Below, piece by piece: positions 1-9,001 of a DNA stretch of 64,000 nucleotides (position 1 is the first letter of the stretch; each line of letters starts with the position of its first letter). The notes under the pieces were generated by a model. That model saw nothing but the letters and a program-made list of their open reading frames with translations. It did not search any database and was not told the origin of the DNA. Made by a program: the position numbers and the translations under genes. The DNA comes from Streptomyces fodineus (GTDB taxonomy: Bacteria > Actinomycetota > Actinomycetes > Streptomycetales > Streptomycetaceae): contig NZ_CP017248.1 of assembly GCF_001735805.1 (NCBI RefSeq), positions 8,370,001-8,434,000 on the forward strand, given 5' to 3'.

Positions 1-41
1 CCCCCGGCGAAGGGAGGGTGAGACAGTCTCAAATACTTGGC

Positions 42-278
42 CTAACCGCCGGGAGGGAGGACTTTCCCGCTCGCGAGGTGCAGCACGTGCAGGACGCGGC
101 CGAGCGGATCGACGACGATGGCGCCGCAGGTGACGTGGCCGGAGAAGGTGGAGCGACTGGCGATGTTGGCGGCCCGGTCGAGGGCGTCCAGGAGACCGCC
201 GAGTTGCCTGCGCTCGTCAGGGTGGCGAGCGAGGTAGGTCTCGACGGTGGTGCGGATGTGGTCGTGCGACAGCGGCAT
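42..278 (-). pseudogene. Nudix hydrolase, truncated before its catalytic box
   Basis: The 78 residues read as the N-terminal part of a Nudix hydrolase (short helical lead, then a strand with VDPLGRVLHV). The frame ends in TAG directly after LPPGG, the glycine pair that should open the Nudix box, so the whole metal-binding box is missing and the product cannot be an active hydrolase. The start is a good ATG with GAGGT 7 nt upstream. It is the last visible gene of the Nudix-rich leftward operon, 57 nt after the tandem-Nudix gene. Beyond the stop the sequence no longer resembles a Nudix gene and holds a 13-bp palindrome (TGAGACAGTCTCA, 19 to 31). A rearrangement or insertion at or left of base 45 is inferred. 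The alternative, a short regulatory Nudix-like peptide, is less likely. Confidence 0.6.
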
Positions 279-335
279 AGGGCTACCTCAGAAGGACGCA
301 GGGCGGATCGAGTCGAGGCGGGATGGTCGTTCGTG

Positions 336-1475
336 TCAGCTCAGCCGCATCCCCTCCGCAGGGACTTCCTCGATGGCCGCGGGGCGAGCGGTGGCAAGGC
401 CCCACCGCTCCCGGGCCGTCTCCGCGGCGAGTAGGGCTTGCCGCGCTCCTGGCGGGCCCCATCCCAGAAGGGCGGCTGCCTGGGCGGGGGTGGCGAGCAG
501 ACGTGCGAAGGGGCGTCCGGTAGCGGGGTCGACGGCCGCCGGTCCGATGGCGGTGACCCGGGCGGCCAGGCGGAGCCGGGCGTTGGGCCCCACTGAGCCG
601 TAGACCTCGCCGGTCTCGTCCAGCACCCAACCCAGTCGCACCGGATCGGTGAGGGTGAGCTGGGCCTCCTCGGCGGCTTCGCGGTGGAGGGTGTCCTCGG
701 GCGTCGGGTCGGTCTTCTCCACGGTGCCGCCAGGCAGCATAGGCAGCGCGCCCCGGGGGCCGGGGTCGGCCACGAGGACGACCCTGCCGTCGGGGACGAA
801 GCACCACGCCCAGGCTTGCTGCACGGGGAGCCGCTCGGGGACGGGGCCGCGGTTGAGGGGGCTGTCCCACAGGGGCCGGTAGCGGACGTGGACGTCATGG
901 CGGTCCAGCGCCGGGACGTCGAGGATGTGCCGGCCGTCGGCGAGGTGGGCGGTGGCGGTGTTCCCGAGCCGGGCACGGTAGGCGGCGAGCATGATCTGCC
1001 CGTCCACGGGCCTCAGCCGCTGCACTGCGTCCCGGGTTTCGAGGAAGGCGAACTCGGACAGTTCCTCGGGCGGCAGGCGGATCGCCTCCACCTGGTCGGG
1101 GGTGAGGGTTCCCCCATCGAAGACGAACCGGACTTCCCCGGGGAAAGGCGTGCCGGGCTGGGTGTCGGGGTGGTGCGGGGAGAGGGAGTGGACGGCGAGC
1201 ACGTCCGACAGGGGCAGGTTCGCCAGACCCAGTTCCTCGGTGATCTCGCGTCGGCAGGTGACGTGCGGGTGTTCGCCGGGTTCGACTACTCCTCCGGGCA
1301 GCAGCCACCGGTCGTCCGCGCGGTAGGTGGGGTGAACGAGCAGGACGCGGCCGATCTGGTCAGTGACGAGCGCGGCGGCGCCGACCCACACCGCGTGCCG
1401 GGAGGCGGCGTGCTGCCCTGCGGACCGGGCGGCACGCGGTGCAACATGATCCGAACGTGAGATGGGAGTGGTCAT
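336..1475 (-). CDS. tandem-Nudix protein (two Nudix domains)
   Basis: A 379-residue protein with two Nudix domains. The first (about residues 28 to 165) has a perfect box, from GGVVEPGE through RREITEELGL, fitting GX5EX7REUXEEXGU. The second (about 215 to 340) reads GGTVEKTDPTPEDTLHREAAEEA and is looser, with Asp where the first Glu is usual and no final Gly. One catalytic and one weakened domain are therefore likely. Nudix enzymes cleave nucleoside diphosphates linked to another group, and the substrate cannot be read from sequence. The ATG overlaps the stop of the VanX-like gene by ATGA and is preceded by GAGGAAGG, so translation is coupled. Its neighbours encode three further intact-looking Nudix domains, which suggests clearing or processing of an unusual nucleotide. 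Confidence 0.85.
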   Translation of the reverse strand: MTTPISRSDHVAPRAARSAGQHAASRHAVWVGAAALVTDQIGRVLLVHPTYRADDRWLLPGGVVEPGEHPHVTCRREITEELGLANLPLSDVLAVHSLSPHHPDTQPGTPFPGEVRFVFDGGTLTPDQVEAIRLPPEELSEFAFLETRDAVQRLRPVDGQIMLAAYRARLGNTATAHLADGRHILDVPALDRHDVHVRYRPLWDSPLNRGPVPERLPVQQAWAWCFVPDGRVVLVADPGPRGALPMLPGGTVEKTDPTPEDTLHREAAEEAQLTLTDPVRLGWVLDETGEVYGSVGPNARLRLAARVTAIGPAAVDPATGRPFARLLATPAQAAALLGWGPPGARQALLAAETARERWGLATARPAAIEEVPAEGMRLS

Positions 1476-1843
1476 TGGCTCTGCCTTCCTCGAGGGTGGG
1501 CGGGCGTGTGTTCGGCGCGGGCTGGGGCGCGGATCTGTTCCTCGGACCAGTTCGGGTTGCCTGCTCGCAGCTCTCCCGCGTATTTCTCGAAGTACGACCG
1601 CTGGAGCTGGGGTGGCCGGTAACCCTCGACGAACAGCAGCCGGAGTCCGACAGGAAGCTGCGACTGGGCATGAAGGGGGCGTTCCAGGACGCCCTGACGT
1701 AGGTGCGCGAAGTGCGCGGCCGGCTCGGACTTGAGGTCATCGACCAGCAGGTCTCGATAGGCCCGGACATCGACGAGTGGTTCGTCGCACTCCTTGGCAG
1801 GGATGGCGGCCACGCGTGGGCCGGGCATCAGGATGACGTTCAA
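1472..1843 (-). pseudogene. VanX-like D-Ala-D-Ala dipeptidase, N-terminal half only
   Basis: The 123 residues match the first half of the M15D dipeptidases common in Streptomyces: PRVAAIP near the start, EPLVDVR, and GLRLLFVEGYRPPQLQRSYF followed by the segment ending NPNWSEEQ. The frame then runs into an Ala/Arg/Pro-rich tail and stops before the region that should carry the SxHxxGxAxD zinc motif and the catalytic Glu and His. Neither neighbouring frame restores that motif, so this is real truncation, not a simple frameshift. I chose the TTG start because AAGGAG lies 6 nt upstream; a longer version from 1912 would overlap the previous stop by one base. It still sits in the operon with coupled overlaps at its 3' end, so it may persist as a translational bridge or a non-catalytic binding protein. 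Confidence 0.6.
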
Positions 1844-1911
1844 ACGGATCTCCTTGACGGACGGGGGTTCGCGATGCCGCCACAGGCTCGTACGTGGGGA
1901 AGGCTTCAGCA

Positions 1912-4206
1912 TTAACGGCTTGTACGGTGCGGGCGCGTCCAGTCGAAGTCGAGGCGTGCGTGCCGCTTCACGAGGGTGCGGGCGCCCGTCTCTTCGGTGC
2001 CGCCGCCGAGGCGGGAACGGACCGTCAAGCGGGGAGCGTCGCGGATGTGCTGGTCGCGGTCCCAGACGATGACCTGCTGCGTCATCTCCTCAGCGAGTTG
2101 CTCGGCGGCCGGTCCGTAGGCGTGAATGCACCACTCCCATGCGGCAGGGCCGGTCTGCTGGAGCAGCAGGCGGGCGAGGCAGCCGTCTCGGACCACGGCT
2201 GCCGCGTCCCAGCCCTTGCAGTGCTCGACGACCCCGGTGTCGAGTTCCGGGTCGACGGCCAGGCGGCAGAAGCCGTCCATCGTGGTGGCGAGCCACAGCA
2301 TGAGCTTGTCGAACGGGGTGTTGCCGGGAATCGTGATGCCGGTCCGGCGTTCGAGCCGAGGCGCCTGCAGGGCCCGGGTGAGCTGCTCGGCGTCCGCCGT
2401 TCCGCCCTCGGGGAACCGCACGCGGATTTCCCCGCCACGCAGGGACACGACATCTTCCGCCGGCGCTCCGGCGCCTTGCATGGGGACGAACCCGCACACC
2501 GTGTACGAGCGGCTGACCAGCTGGTCGCCGTGCTTCTCGAAGGCGACGGCCCAGCTGTATCCGTGGATTGTCAGCGGAACCACGAGGCGCCCGCCCTCGA
2601 CGAGCGGGGTGATCCAGGCCGGCGGGATGTCGGGGGCTTGGACGGTCACGATGATTGCGTTGAGAGAGCCTTCGTCGGTGAAGCCGGGAGCACCGTGCTC
2701 GCCATCGCCGAGCACGACGCGCACCCGGTCGTACCCGGCGGCGGGCAGAAACCGCGCCGTGCGTTCGACGACGAACGGGTCGATGTCCATGGTGACGATC
2801 AGCCCTCCGGGGCCGACGACTTCCTGCATGAGGGCCGCGTTGGGGCCGTTGGAACCGATCTCCAGCGCGGTCTGGTCAGGGCCGAGGGCAGCCTCGCGGA
2901 GCATGACGGCCTGCAGCCAGGGTGCCGAGACCGTACTGGTGGCCCGGCCGTTGCGGCCTCTCTTGGTGGCGACGATCGCGTCCTCTGCGGCGTACACGGT
3001 CTCCAGCGGCACCCCGGGGAGGAAGAGGTGCCGACGCACCCGGCGAAAGGCAGCCTCGACGGAGGCATCAGCGATGTAACCCTGGTCGATGAGTCTGTCG
3101 GTCATCGCCTCGCGCAACCGGTGGCTCTCGCGCGCCCTCTCGGGGTCCTCTGACGGCCTGGGCTGGAGGCAGAGGTTACGGTGCACGGGCGGCAGGTCCT
3201 CGAGGAGACCGGGCCAGACGCAGTCCAGCACATGCGCGGACGGCGTGAACAGCGTGCCCGTGAGAGCGGGCAGGTCGGCGGGCCAGTGCCACTCCCAGCG
3301 GTGGAACAGGTCGGGTTCGAGCACTGCGGGGGTTCCGTGGTGGGCGGTGACACGGACGGCGGCGGTCAGGCGGGGCACGTTGTAGGTGGTGTCCATCAGG
3401 ACGGCGAGGACCTGGGCGTCGTCTGTCGAGGCTTCCAGTCCGGTCTCCTCGGCCAGCTCGCGGACGGCTGCCTGTTCGAAGGATTCGCCTGGGTCGGGCT
3501 TGCCGCCGGGAAGTTCCCAGACGCCGCGCGCCGATCGGCCGAGCAGTACGCGGCCCTGTTCGTCGGTGACTACGACACCGGCGCCGATGAGGCCCTGCGG
3601 GGCGGGGCGTTGCTTGTCGGCGAAGGCCACCGGCCCGGTGACCGGATGGCGCAGCACCAGCACGGCCAGGCCGTCGGCGTCGAATCGATCGGCCGTGGCC
3701 CATCCGGCGGCGGCCAGGGTGAGTTCGTCCTCGTCCAGGGCGATGTCGCGCCGGTCTGCGGGGACGGCGTCGGCGAGCGGCGTGATGATGCAGATGGTGC
3801 CGTCGGGGCGCAGCTGCTCGCGCAGACGGGCGAGGAGCCATGTGCGGTTTTGGACGAAGGCGTAGCTCAGGCGGAAGGTGATCAGGTCGTACGCATCATG
3901 CGGCAGGGCGGCGAGGGAGTCGTGCTCGATGTCGTGGTGCGGGAAGCGCACGTCGGCTCCGTCGGGAGCCTGCGCGGCGGCGAGTTCGACGGCCGACTCC
4001 GCGTAGTCGACGGCGTCGACCGAGTAGCCCATCTGGGCAAGGTGGAGGGCGAGTTCGCCCAGGCCACAGCCCACGTCCAGGGCCACGGCGGGGCCCTGCG
4101 GACGCAGGGCGGAATCCAGTACGGCGCGTTCGGCGTCGGTCAGGGCCCGGAAACTCTCGCCGCGGGCGTAGTGGTCGTGCCATTCGTCTTGCTGCGTGTA
4201 TCCCAC
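1912..4206 (-). CDS. methyltransferase-Nudix-PCMT triple fusion (FxLD-system type)
   Basis: A 764-residue three-domain protein. Residues about 1 to 190 are a class I SAM methyltransferase (LDVGCGLGE at 43 to 51). Residues about 200 to 340 are a Nudix domain with a perfect box (GGKPDPGE, then RELAEETGL, 234 to 257). Residues about 365 to 764 are a protein-isoaspartate-type methyltransferase (RRHLFLPGVPLE, SAPWLQAVML, ALEIGSNGPNAALM) that resembles the methyltransferase of FxLD lanthipeptide systems, where Asp is O-methylated and converted to isoAsp through a succinimide. The start is GTG with GGAG 9 nt upstream. It lies 32 nt after the phosphotransferase gene. No lanthipeptide dehydratase or cyclase is visible, so its peptide substrate, if any, is unknown. 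Domain calls are firm; the joint function is inference. Confidence 0.85.
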   Translation of the reverse strand: MGYTQQDEWHDHYARGESFRALTDAERAVLDSALRPQGPAVALDVGCGLGELALHLAQMGYSVDAVDYAESAVELAAAQAPDGADVRFPHHDIEHDSLAALPHDAYDLITFRLSYAFVQNRTWLLARLREQLRPDGTICIITPLADAVPADRRDIALDEDELTLAAAGWATADRFDADGLAVLVLRHPVTGPVAFADKQRPAPQGLIGAGVVVTDEQGRVLLGRSARGVWELPGGKPDPGESFEQAAVRELAEETGLEASTDDAQVLAVLMDTTYNVPRLTAAVRVTAHHGTPAVLEPDLFHRWEWHWPADLPALTGTLFTPSAHVLDCVWPGLLEDLPPVHRNLCLQPRPSEDPERARESHRLREAMTDRLIDQGYIADASVEAAFRRVRRHLFLPGVPLETVYAAEDAIVATKRGRNGRATSTVSAPWLQAVMLREAALGPDQTALEIGSNGPNAALMQEVVGPGGLIVTMDIDPFVVERTARFLPAAGYDRVRVVLGDGEHGAPGFTDEGSLNAIIVTVQAPDIPPAWITPLVEGGRLVVPLTIHGYSWAVAFEKHGDQLVSRSYTVCGFVPMQGAGAPAEDVVSLRGGEIRVRFPEGGTADAEQLTRALQAPRLERRTGITIPGNTPFDKLMLWLATTMDGFCRLAVDPELDTGVVEHCKGWDAAAVVRDGCLARLLLQQTGPAAWEWCIHAYGPAAEQLAEEMTQQVIVWDRDQHIRDAPRLTVRSRLGGGTEETGARTLVKRHARLDFDWTRPHRTSR

Positions 4207-4238
4207 CGAGGCTGCTCCTTACGGTCGAAGTGGGCTGG

Positions 4239-5684
4239 TCAGGCGCTCTGGGTGCGATGGAGGCGGCGCAGGGTCCGCCGGCCGCGTTCGACGACCTCGG
4301 GGTCGTCGTGGGTGAGGCCGTAGGCGATGCCGCTGAGGGCGTCGAGGGCCGCCTCGCACTCCATGTGCTCGGCTTCGAGCGGGGTCAGGGGCCTGCCGTA
4401 CCCGGTGAAGAAGGCAGCGCGCAGGTCTTCGCGACCGTCCCAGAGGTCGGCCAGGTGTACGAAGTCGTGGCCCCGCTGCCGTGGCTCGGCGCGCTCAAAG
4501 TCGAAGACGCCGACCAGGCCGGTGTCGGTGAGCAAGACGTTGCGCAGCTGCAAGTCGCCCAGGGTAGGGACACGCTCGCCGGGCGGCAGGCTGTCGTAGC
4601 GCGTGGCCAGCTGGCGTACCAGGTCCTCGTCGGCGGAGGACAGCAGCGGCCGGGCTGCCTGAAGGTGACGGTCCACCTTCTGGGTGCGGGAGACCGATGG
4701 TTGCTCGGCCGGGTGGCCAGGGGCGCTGTCGTGGAAGGCCCGCGCGATCTCACCGAGCTGCTGGTGCACACGGCGCTCGTCGGCGGATGCCAGGGTGAGG
4801 CCGTGGAGGTTACGGCCGGGCAGTTGGGTCAGGACGACCGCCAGGAGCCGGTCGTCTGAGGCGACCAGGCGCGGGGCGCGCTCGCCGAGAGCGGGCACCC
4901 ACTCCCGGTATGCGAACACCTCACGCGAATAAAACTTCTCGCTCGGATGCTGCTTGAGGTACCAGGTGCCGCCCGACCTTCCGGTCAGCCTCCAGACCCG
5001 GCTGGTGGTACGGCTCCACGAAGCGTCCTCGATGGCCGCGAGCGGGCCGACGGCCTGCTCGGCGAACCTCCAGAGTTCCCGCGAAGGACCCGACAGATCA
5101 CGGGAGTTGGTCTCTGACAGCAATTGCAGCCGGTTCGGGCCGTCCGCTGTGTAGGCGATCGGATCGTCGGGCTGCTGGAAATGGATGGCGAAGTGCCGTC
5201 CGGCGCGCAGGGCCTCCAGCCCGGCGCGGGGGTAGGCCACCATGTCCGGCGGGAGGCGGTCGAGGGCATACCAGGCCATCTCGCTGCACAGATGGGGTTC
5301 GCGGATGTGCGGCTCACCTGTCCAGGAGCGGACGACACCGAAGACACCCATGCGGGCGGAGCCTTTGGGACTGCGGTGATGGACCACGGCGGCGATCTGG
5401 ACATCGCCAGGGACGATGGCGACGCCGGTTCCCTCGGCAGCTTCCCGGACGAGGGCCTCGACGACGTCCTCGTGGCCACCGTCGATGTGACCCGAGGGCA
5501 TGTGCCACAGACCGGTGGCGTAGACGTCGCCGGCCCGGCGGGTGAGCAGGACTTCCCATTCGGTCGCGCCGGGGCGCAGGAGGACCGCGTGTACGTCGAT
5601 GGGCGCGGCGAAGCGTTCGCCGGCCGCCGGTGGTGGTGGCGTCGCTGCGGGGTGCTGTGCAGGTGTGGGGGCGGAAGCGCTCAT
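4239..5684 (-). CDS. Nudix-like domain fused to an APH/choline-kinase-like phosphotransferase
   Basis: A 481-residue fusion. Residues about 25 to 170 are a Nudix-like domain. Its box, GHIDGGHEDVVEALVREAAEG, has one extra residue after the glycines and Gly in place of the second Glu of the EE pair, so metal binding and catalysis may be weak. Residues about 190 to 481 fit the aminoglycoside phosphotransferase fold: a catalytic loop GDLQLRNVLL (the usual His before Gly-Asp is missing) and the metal-binding VFDFE. A kinase acting on a small hydroxylated substrate is likely, either as resistance or as a biosynthetic step. The ATG overlaps the stop of the ABC exporter by ATGA, and the triple-fusion methyltransferase follows 32 nt later, so it belongs to the same operon. 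Confidence 0.8.
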   Translation of the reverse strand: MSASAPTPAQHPAATPPPPAAGERFAAPIDVHAVLLRPGATEWEVLLTRRAGDVYATGLWHMPSGHIDGGHEDVVEALVREAAEGTGVAIVPGDVQIAAVVHHRSPKGSARMGVFGVVRSWTGEPHIREPHLCSEMAWYALDRLPPDMVAYPRAGLEALRAGRHFAIHFQQPDDPIAYTADGPNRLQLLSETNSRDLSGPSRELWRFAEQAVGPLAAIEDASWSRTTSRVWRLTGRSGGTWYLKQHPSEKFYSREVFAYREWVPALGERAPRLVASDDRLLAVVLTQLPGRNLHGLTLASADERRVHQQLGEIARAFHDSAPGHPAEQPSVSRTQKVDRHLQAARPLLSSADEDLVRQLATRYDSLPPGERVPTLGDLQLRNVLLTDTGLVGVFDFERAEPRQRGHDFVHLADLWDGREDLRAAFFTGYGRPLTPLEAEHMECEAALDALSGIAYGLTHDDPEVVERGRRTLRRLHRTQSA

Positions 5685-7681
5685 GCTGGCTCCGAGGCGG
5701 GCGTGGCGGGATGCGGTGCCGTGGTCTGGTCCGGGACGGTCTGGTTGAAGGCGTGGGACTGGAGTAGATAGGCGTCGCGGAAGGCTCCCGTGCCGGTGTG
5801 GGGGTCCATGAGCTGGTCGAAGGGACCGTGCTCGACGACGCGGCCGTGGTCGAGGACGACGATGGTGTCGGCGTGCCGGACGCTGTGCAGGCGGTGGGTG
5901 ACCAGGACGACGGTTTGCCCTTGGCCGGCCAGGGCGCGGATCTGGTCGAACACGCGCTGCTCGGCGGCCGGGTCGAGGGCGCTGGTGGGTTCGTCCACCA
6001 CGAGTACCTGGCCTGAGCGGAACCGCCCGCGGGCGATGCCGATCTTCTGCCACTGTCCGCCGGAGATGTTCTGCCCGCCTTTGTAGCCGCGCTGCAGGAG
6101 CGTGCCCAGCCCGCGGGGCAGCTCGTCGATGACCGTGTCGGCGCCCGAGTACGTGGCTGCCTCCATGATCGGCTCGTCGTCGAACGGGCGGCGGGGGCGG
6201 CCGATGCCGATGTTCACCCGTGCGGTGAAGGGCCACCGGTAGAAGTCCTGGTTCACGGCGGCGACGCGGTCGAAGATCTGTGCGCGGTCGGCGTGGACCG
6301 CATCCACGTTGTCCCACCAGATGTGTCCCTCGTCGGGCGCGTAGAGCCCGCACAGCAGCTTGACTAAGGTCGACTTGCCGCTGCCGTTACTCCCAACGAG
6401 TGCGATCGTCTTGCCCGCAGGCAGTACCAGGTCTACTTCGGACAGCGCCGGATTCTCCTTGCCCGGGTAGGTGAAGGTCACCTTCTCGAAGCGGATCTCC
6501 TCCACGTGTTCGGGGAGGTCTTGGCCGCCGTCCGGGATGGCGCGGCGGCCGGCCTCCGTGCATAGCCGCTCGAAGTCGCCGACGAACAAGCTCTCCTGGT
6601 GGACGTCGGAGATCTGCAGGACGCATCGTCGCAGTGCCGAGGAGCCGGAGCGGATGGCCAGCACCGCGGTCCCGGCGACGGACAGTTGCATTGACCCGGT
6701 CCACAGCAGCACACCGAGCATTCCGTATGTGGCGGCGGTGGCGGCGCCGGTCGCGGCGGCGGACAGCAGACCGGTACGGGCATCGAGCCGGGCCAGCCGG
6801 GACTGCTCCCGTTCGCTGGTGTCGGCCATGCCTCGGAAGTGCTCCAGCAGGAACGGGCCCATCGCATACAGGCGGATCTCGGCGGCGGCGTCCTGGCTGA
6901 TCAGCAGCCGGGTCAGCAGCTGCGCAGCGCGGGCGTGCTGCACGAACTGGTGGAAGCTGACGTACCGGCGGCGGGCCTTGGCCATCGCACCCCACGCGCT
7001 GGGCAGCGTCATCGCGGCCAGCAGCGGCAGCAAGGCCCAGTGCAGCACGGTGAGAACCCCGGCTGCGGCGATCAACGAGATCAGCGCGTTGACCACGCTG
7101 GTGGTGTACTTCACCATCCGGCGGGCCGACTCCGCGCCCCAAGAGGCTGAGTCCAGTAGCCGGTGGAATTCGTCGTCCTCGACCGCTTTCAACTCAACCC
7201 GCGAGACCAGGGTCAGGTACCGCTCCGTGGCCACCCGCTGGACTTTGGGTTCCAGGGCCCCTGTCGCGGCTGTCGACGCCGCCGCACACAGTGCCCCCAC
7301 GACTCCCATCACCGATACGGCCATCAGGACGGGAAGCGCATGGGTGATCCGCTCCGTGATCGTCCCCGGACCAAGTAGATGGCTCAGCACCGAATTGACG
7401 GCCACCAGGCCGACCGCCTGGGTGACTCCCGAGCCGATCTCGGCCACGGCCACCGTGCGCAGCGCCCGCCGGTCCGCCCAATGCGCCAGCCGTACCGACG
7501 TAGCCACCAAACGGGGAAGCTGCCGGGCCATCGACCACAAGGACAACCCCAGCCACGCCCCGTGGTGGGCGTTCCAGCCCACGTCGTACTCCAGCTGACC
7601 GCCGAACAGCAGCATCTCCGACGCTGACACCGCTTCCTCGGCTTCCTCCGTATCGGGTTGCGGAGCCTTGTCTTCGCTCAT
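5681..7681 (-). CDS. ABC exporter, permease-ATPase fusion
   Basis: A 666-residue half-transporter with an N-terminal membrane domain (hydrophobic segments spread over about residues 60 to 330) and a C-terminal ATPase. The ATPase shows Walker A VGSNGSGKST, the signature ISGGQWQ, Walker B VLVVDEPTS and the H-loop VTHRL, so it should be active. It would work as a homodimer, because no partner half is present. The start overlaps the stop of the upstream methyltransferase by ATGA, and the next gene overlaps its own stop in the same way. Within this Nudix/methyltransferase operon its most likely job is export of the pathway product or self-protection. No peptidase C39 domain is present, so leader-peptide removal is not encoded here. 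Confidence 0.92.
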   Translation of the reverse strand: MSEDKAPQPDTEEAEEAVSASEMLLFGGQLEYDVGWNAHHGAWLGLSLWSMARQLPRLVATSVRLAHWADRRALRTVAVAEIGSGVTQAVGLVAVNSVLSHLLGPGTITERITHALPVLMAVSVMGVVGALCAAASTAATGALEPKVQRVATERYLTLVSRVELKAVEDDEFHRLLDSASWGAESARRMVKYTTSVVNALISLIAAAGVLTVLHWALLPLLAAMTLPSAWGAMAKARRRYVSFHQFVQHARAAQLLTRLLISQDAAAEIRLYAMGPFLLEHFRGMADTSEREQSRLARLDARTGLLSAAATGAATAATYGMLGVLLWTGSMQLSVAGTAVLAIRSGSSALRRCVLQISDVHQESLFVGDFERLCTEAGRRAIPDGGQDLPEHVEEIRFEKVTFTYPGKENPALSEVDLVLPAGKTIALVGSNGSGKSTLVKLLCGLYAPDEGHIWWDNVDAVHADRAQIFDRVAAVNQDFYRWPFTARVNIGIGRPRRPFDDEPIMEAATYSGADTVIDELPRGLGTLLQRGYKGGQNISGGQWQKIGIARGRFRSGQVLVVDEPTSALDPAAEQRVFDQIRALAGQGQTVVLVTHRLHSVRHADTIVVLDHGRVVEHGPFDQLMDPHTGTGAFRDAYLLQSHAFNQTVPDQTTAPHPATPASEPA

Positions 7682-8952
7682 GGCCGCTCCTGTGCCGGTG
7701 CGGGAATGCCCGGTGCGGCCGGTGCGGACAGCGCCCACTCCAGAGGCGCTGGTCCGGTGGCGGATGTGACGTGCTGGGTTCCGTCGGCGGCGATCTCCAG
7801 GCGGTAGGAGGTCGGCTCGCCGGCCGCCACCCAGCGCGCGTGCACCTCCTCGACTTCGGCCCAGACGGGCCGTTCGCCGACGGAATTGGCCATCCACCCG
7901 CCGCCGGCCGCAGGGCGCACGACGACCCACGAGTCCTCGTCGGGGGCGACGAGCGTCAGGTGCTCGGCCTGGTAGTCCCGCACCAGCCCAGGGGCGAGAT
8001 GATCGAGGGCGAGCCACAGGCCGTACGCGCTCTTGTCCGGTGGCGCCAACGATGTGCTCCGGCGTGAACCAGGCTCGGCGGCGATCCGCTCGCGATGGGC
8101 GAGCGCGGTCAGCCATTCCAGCCCGTGCGCGGGGCGATGACCGCTGCGCACCCCGCGCAACGTGGCCTCCACACGCCCCCGCGCGGTCTTCTCCACCACG
8201 GCACGTCCCGGCCAGCTCGGCGACCGGGTCGTGATGGTCGTCAACAGTCGTCCACCATTGGCCAGTTGATCCAGCCAGTGCGGCGGGACAGCCTCGACCG
8301 CGAAGCCGGACAGTACCCGGTCGTACGGACCGAAGGCAGGTGCTCCGGCATACCCGTCTCCGATGACGGCGCGAGGGCGGAAGCCGAGCGGGGCCAGGCG
8401 CTCCAGGACCGCTTCCACCAGATGCGGGTCGCGGTCCACGAGCGTCACCCGCTCCGGTCCGCAGATCAGGCACGCCGCCGCCCCTGTGACCCCCGGGCCG
8501 CTGCCCAAGTCAAGGAAGGACTGACCCCTCTGTGGCTGGAGTTCGCCGAGGAACGCGGCGGTCATCGACATCACGCTGGACAGTGACGTGATGCGCCCGC
8601 CGGTCACCACTCCCCGCCGCTGCCCGTCCAGGCGTTCACCATCGTGCTGGACCCGGACGCTGTCGCCGCTGTAGAGAACCGTGATCCACTCTTCGCGGTC
8701 CTCGGGATGCGCCCCGTCCAGCAGCTTCCACACTCCCGGCTCGACACCGTCGGGTACCTGGCGTACGTACGCACGCGGGACTAGTACGTCCAGACGCAGG
8801 GCGAGCAGCGCCTCGCGCACGACAGGGGCCAGGGGCTGGTCGGCTTCCAGCCGGGTGACCATCTCCTGGCGTGCCTGCCTGGCTCGGGGGTCCTCCTCGG
8901 GCAGGGGAGGAGGTGGCGCGGTGTGGGGAGCGGCAGGGGTGATGTGGTGCAT
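7678..8952 (-). CDS. PCMT-like SAM-dependent methyltransferase
   Basis: A 424-residue protein. After a proline-rich N-terminus and about 120 residues without a clear domain, the centre (about 150 to 290) is a class I SAM methyltransferase resembling protein-isoaspartate methyltransferases: ITSLSSVMSMTAAFL, the SAM-binding LDLGSGPGVTGAA, and VTLVDRDPHLVEA. The long C-terminal part (about 290 to 424) is not recognised. The ATG has GGAGG 6 nt upstream, and the gene ends in an ATGA overlap with the ABC exporter. It is the second PCMT-like enzyme in the operon. That hints at a carboxyl-methylated, perhaps peptide-like, substrate, but a small acid or nucleotide is equally possible. Confidence 0.8.
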   Translation of the reverse strand: MHHITPAAPHTAPPPPLPEEDPRARQARQEMVTRLEADQPLAPVVREALLALRLDVLVPRAYVRQVPDGVEPGVWKLLDGAHPEDREEWITVLYSGDSVRVQHDGERLDGQRRGVVTGGRITSLSSVMSMTAAFLGELQPQRGQSFLDLGSGPGVTGAAACLICGPERVTLVDRDPHLVEAVLERLAPLGFRPRAVIGDGYAGAPAFGPYDRVLSGFAVEAVPPHWLDQLANGGRLLTTITTRSPSWPGRAVVEKTARGRVEATLRGVRSGHRPAHGLEWLTALAHRERIAAEPGSRRSTSLAPPDKSAYGLWLALDHLAPGLVRDYQAEHLTLVAPDEDSWVVVRPAAGGGWMANSVGERPVWAEVEEVHARWVAAGEPTSYRLEIAADGTQHVTSATGPAPLEWALSAPAAPGIPAPAQERP

Positions 8953-9001
8953 GCGGGCCTCCAACGAACTGGGCGAATCGGCGGGCAGGGGTGTGGTGCG
9001 G

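Noticed and set aside
684..1460. A 258-codon plus-strand frame
   Set aside because: It lies opposite the tandem-Nudix gene and has the composition of its reverse complement.
1894..3153. A 419-codon plus-strand frame opposite the triple-fusion methyltransferase
   Set aside because: No domain is seen, while the other strand has SAM, Nudix and PCMT motifs in register.
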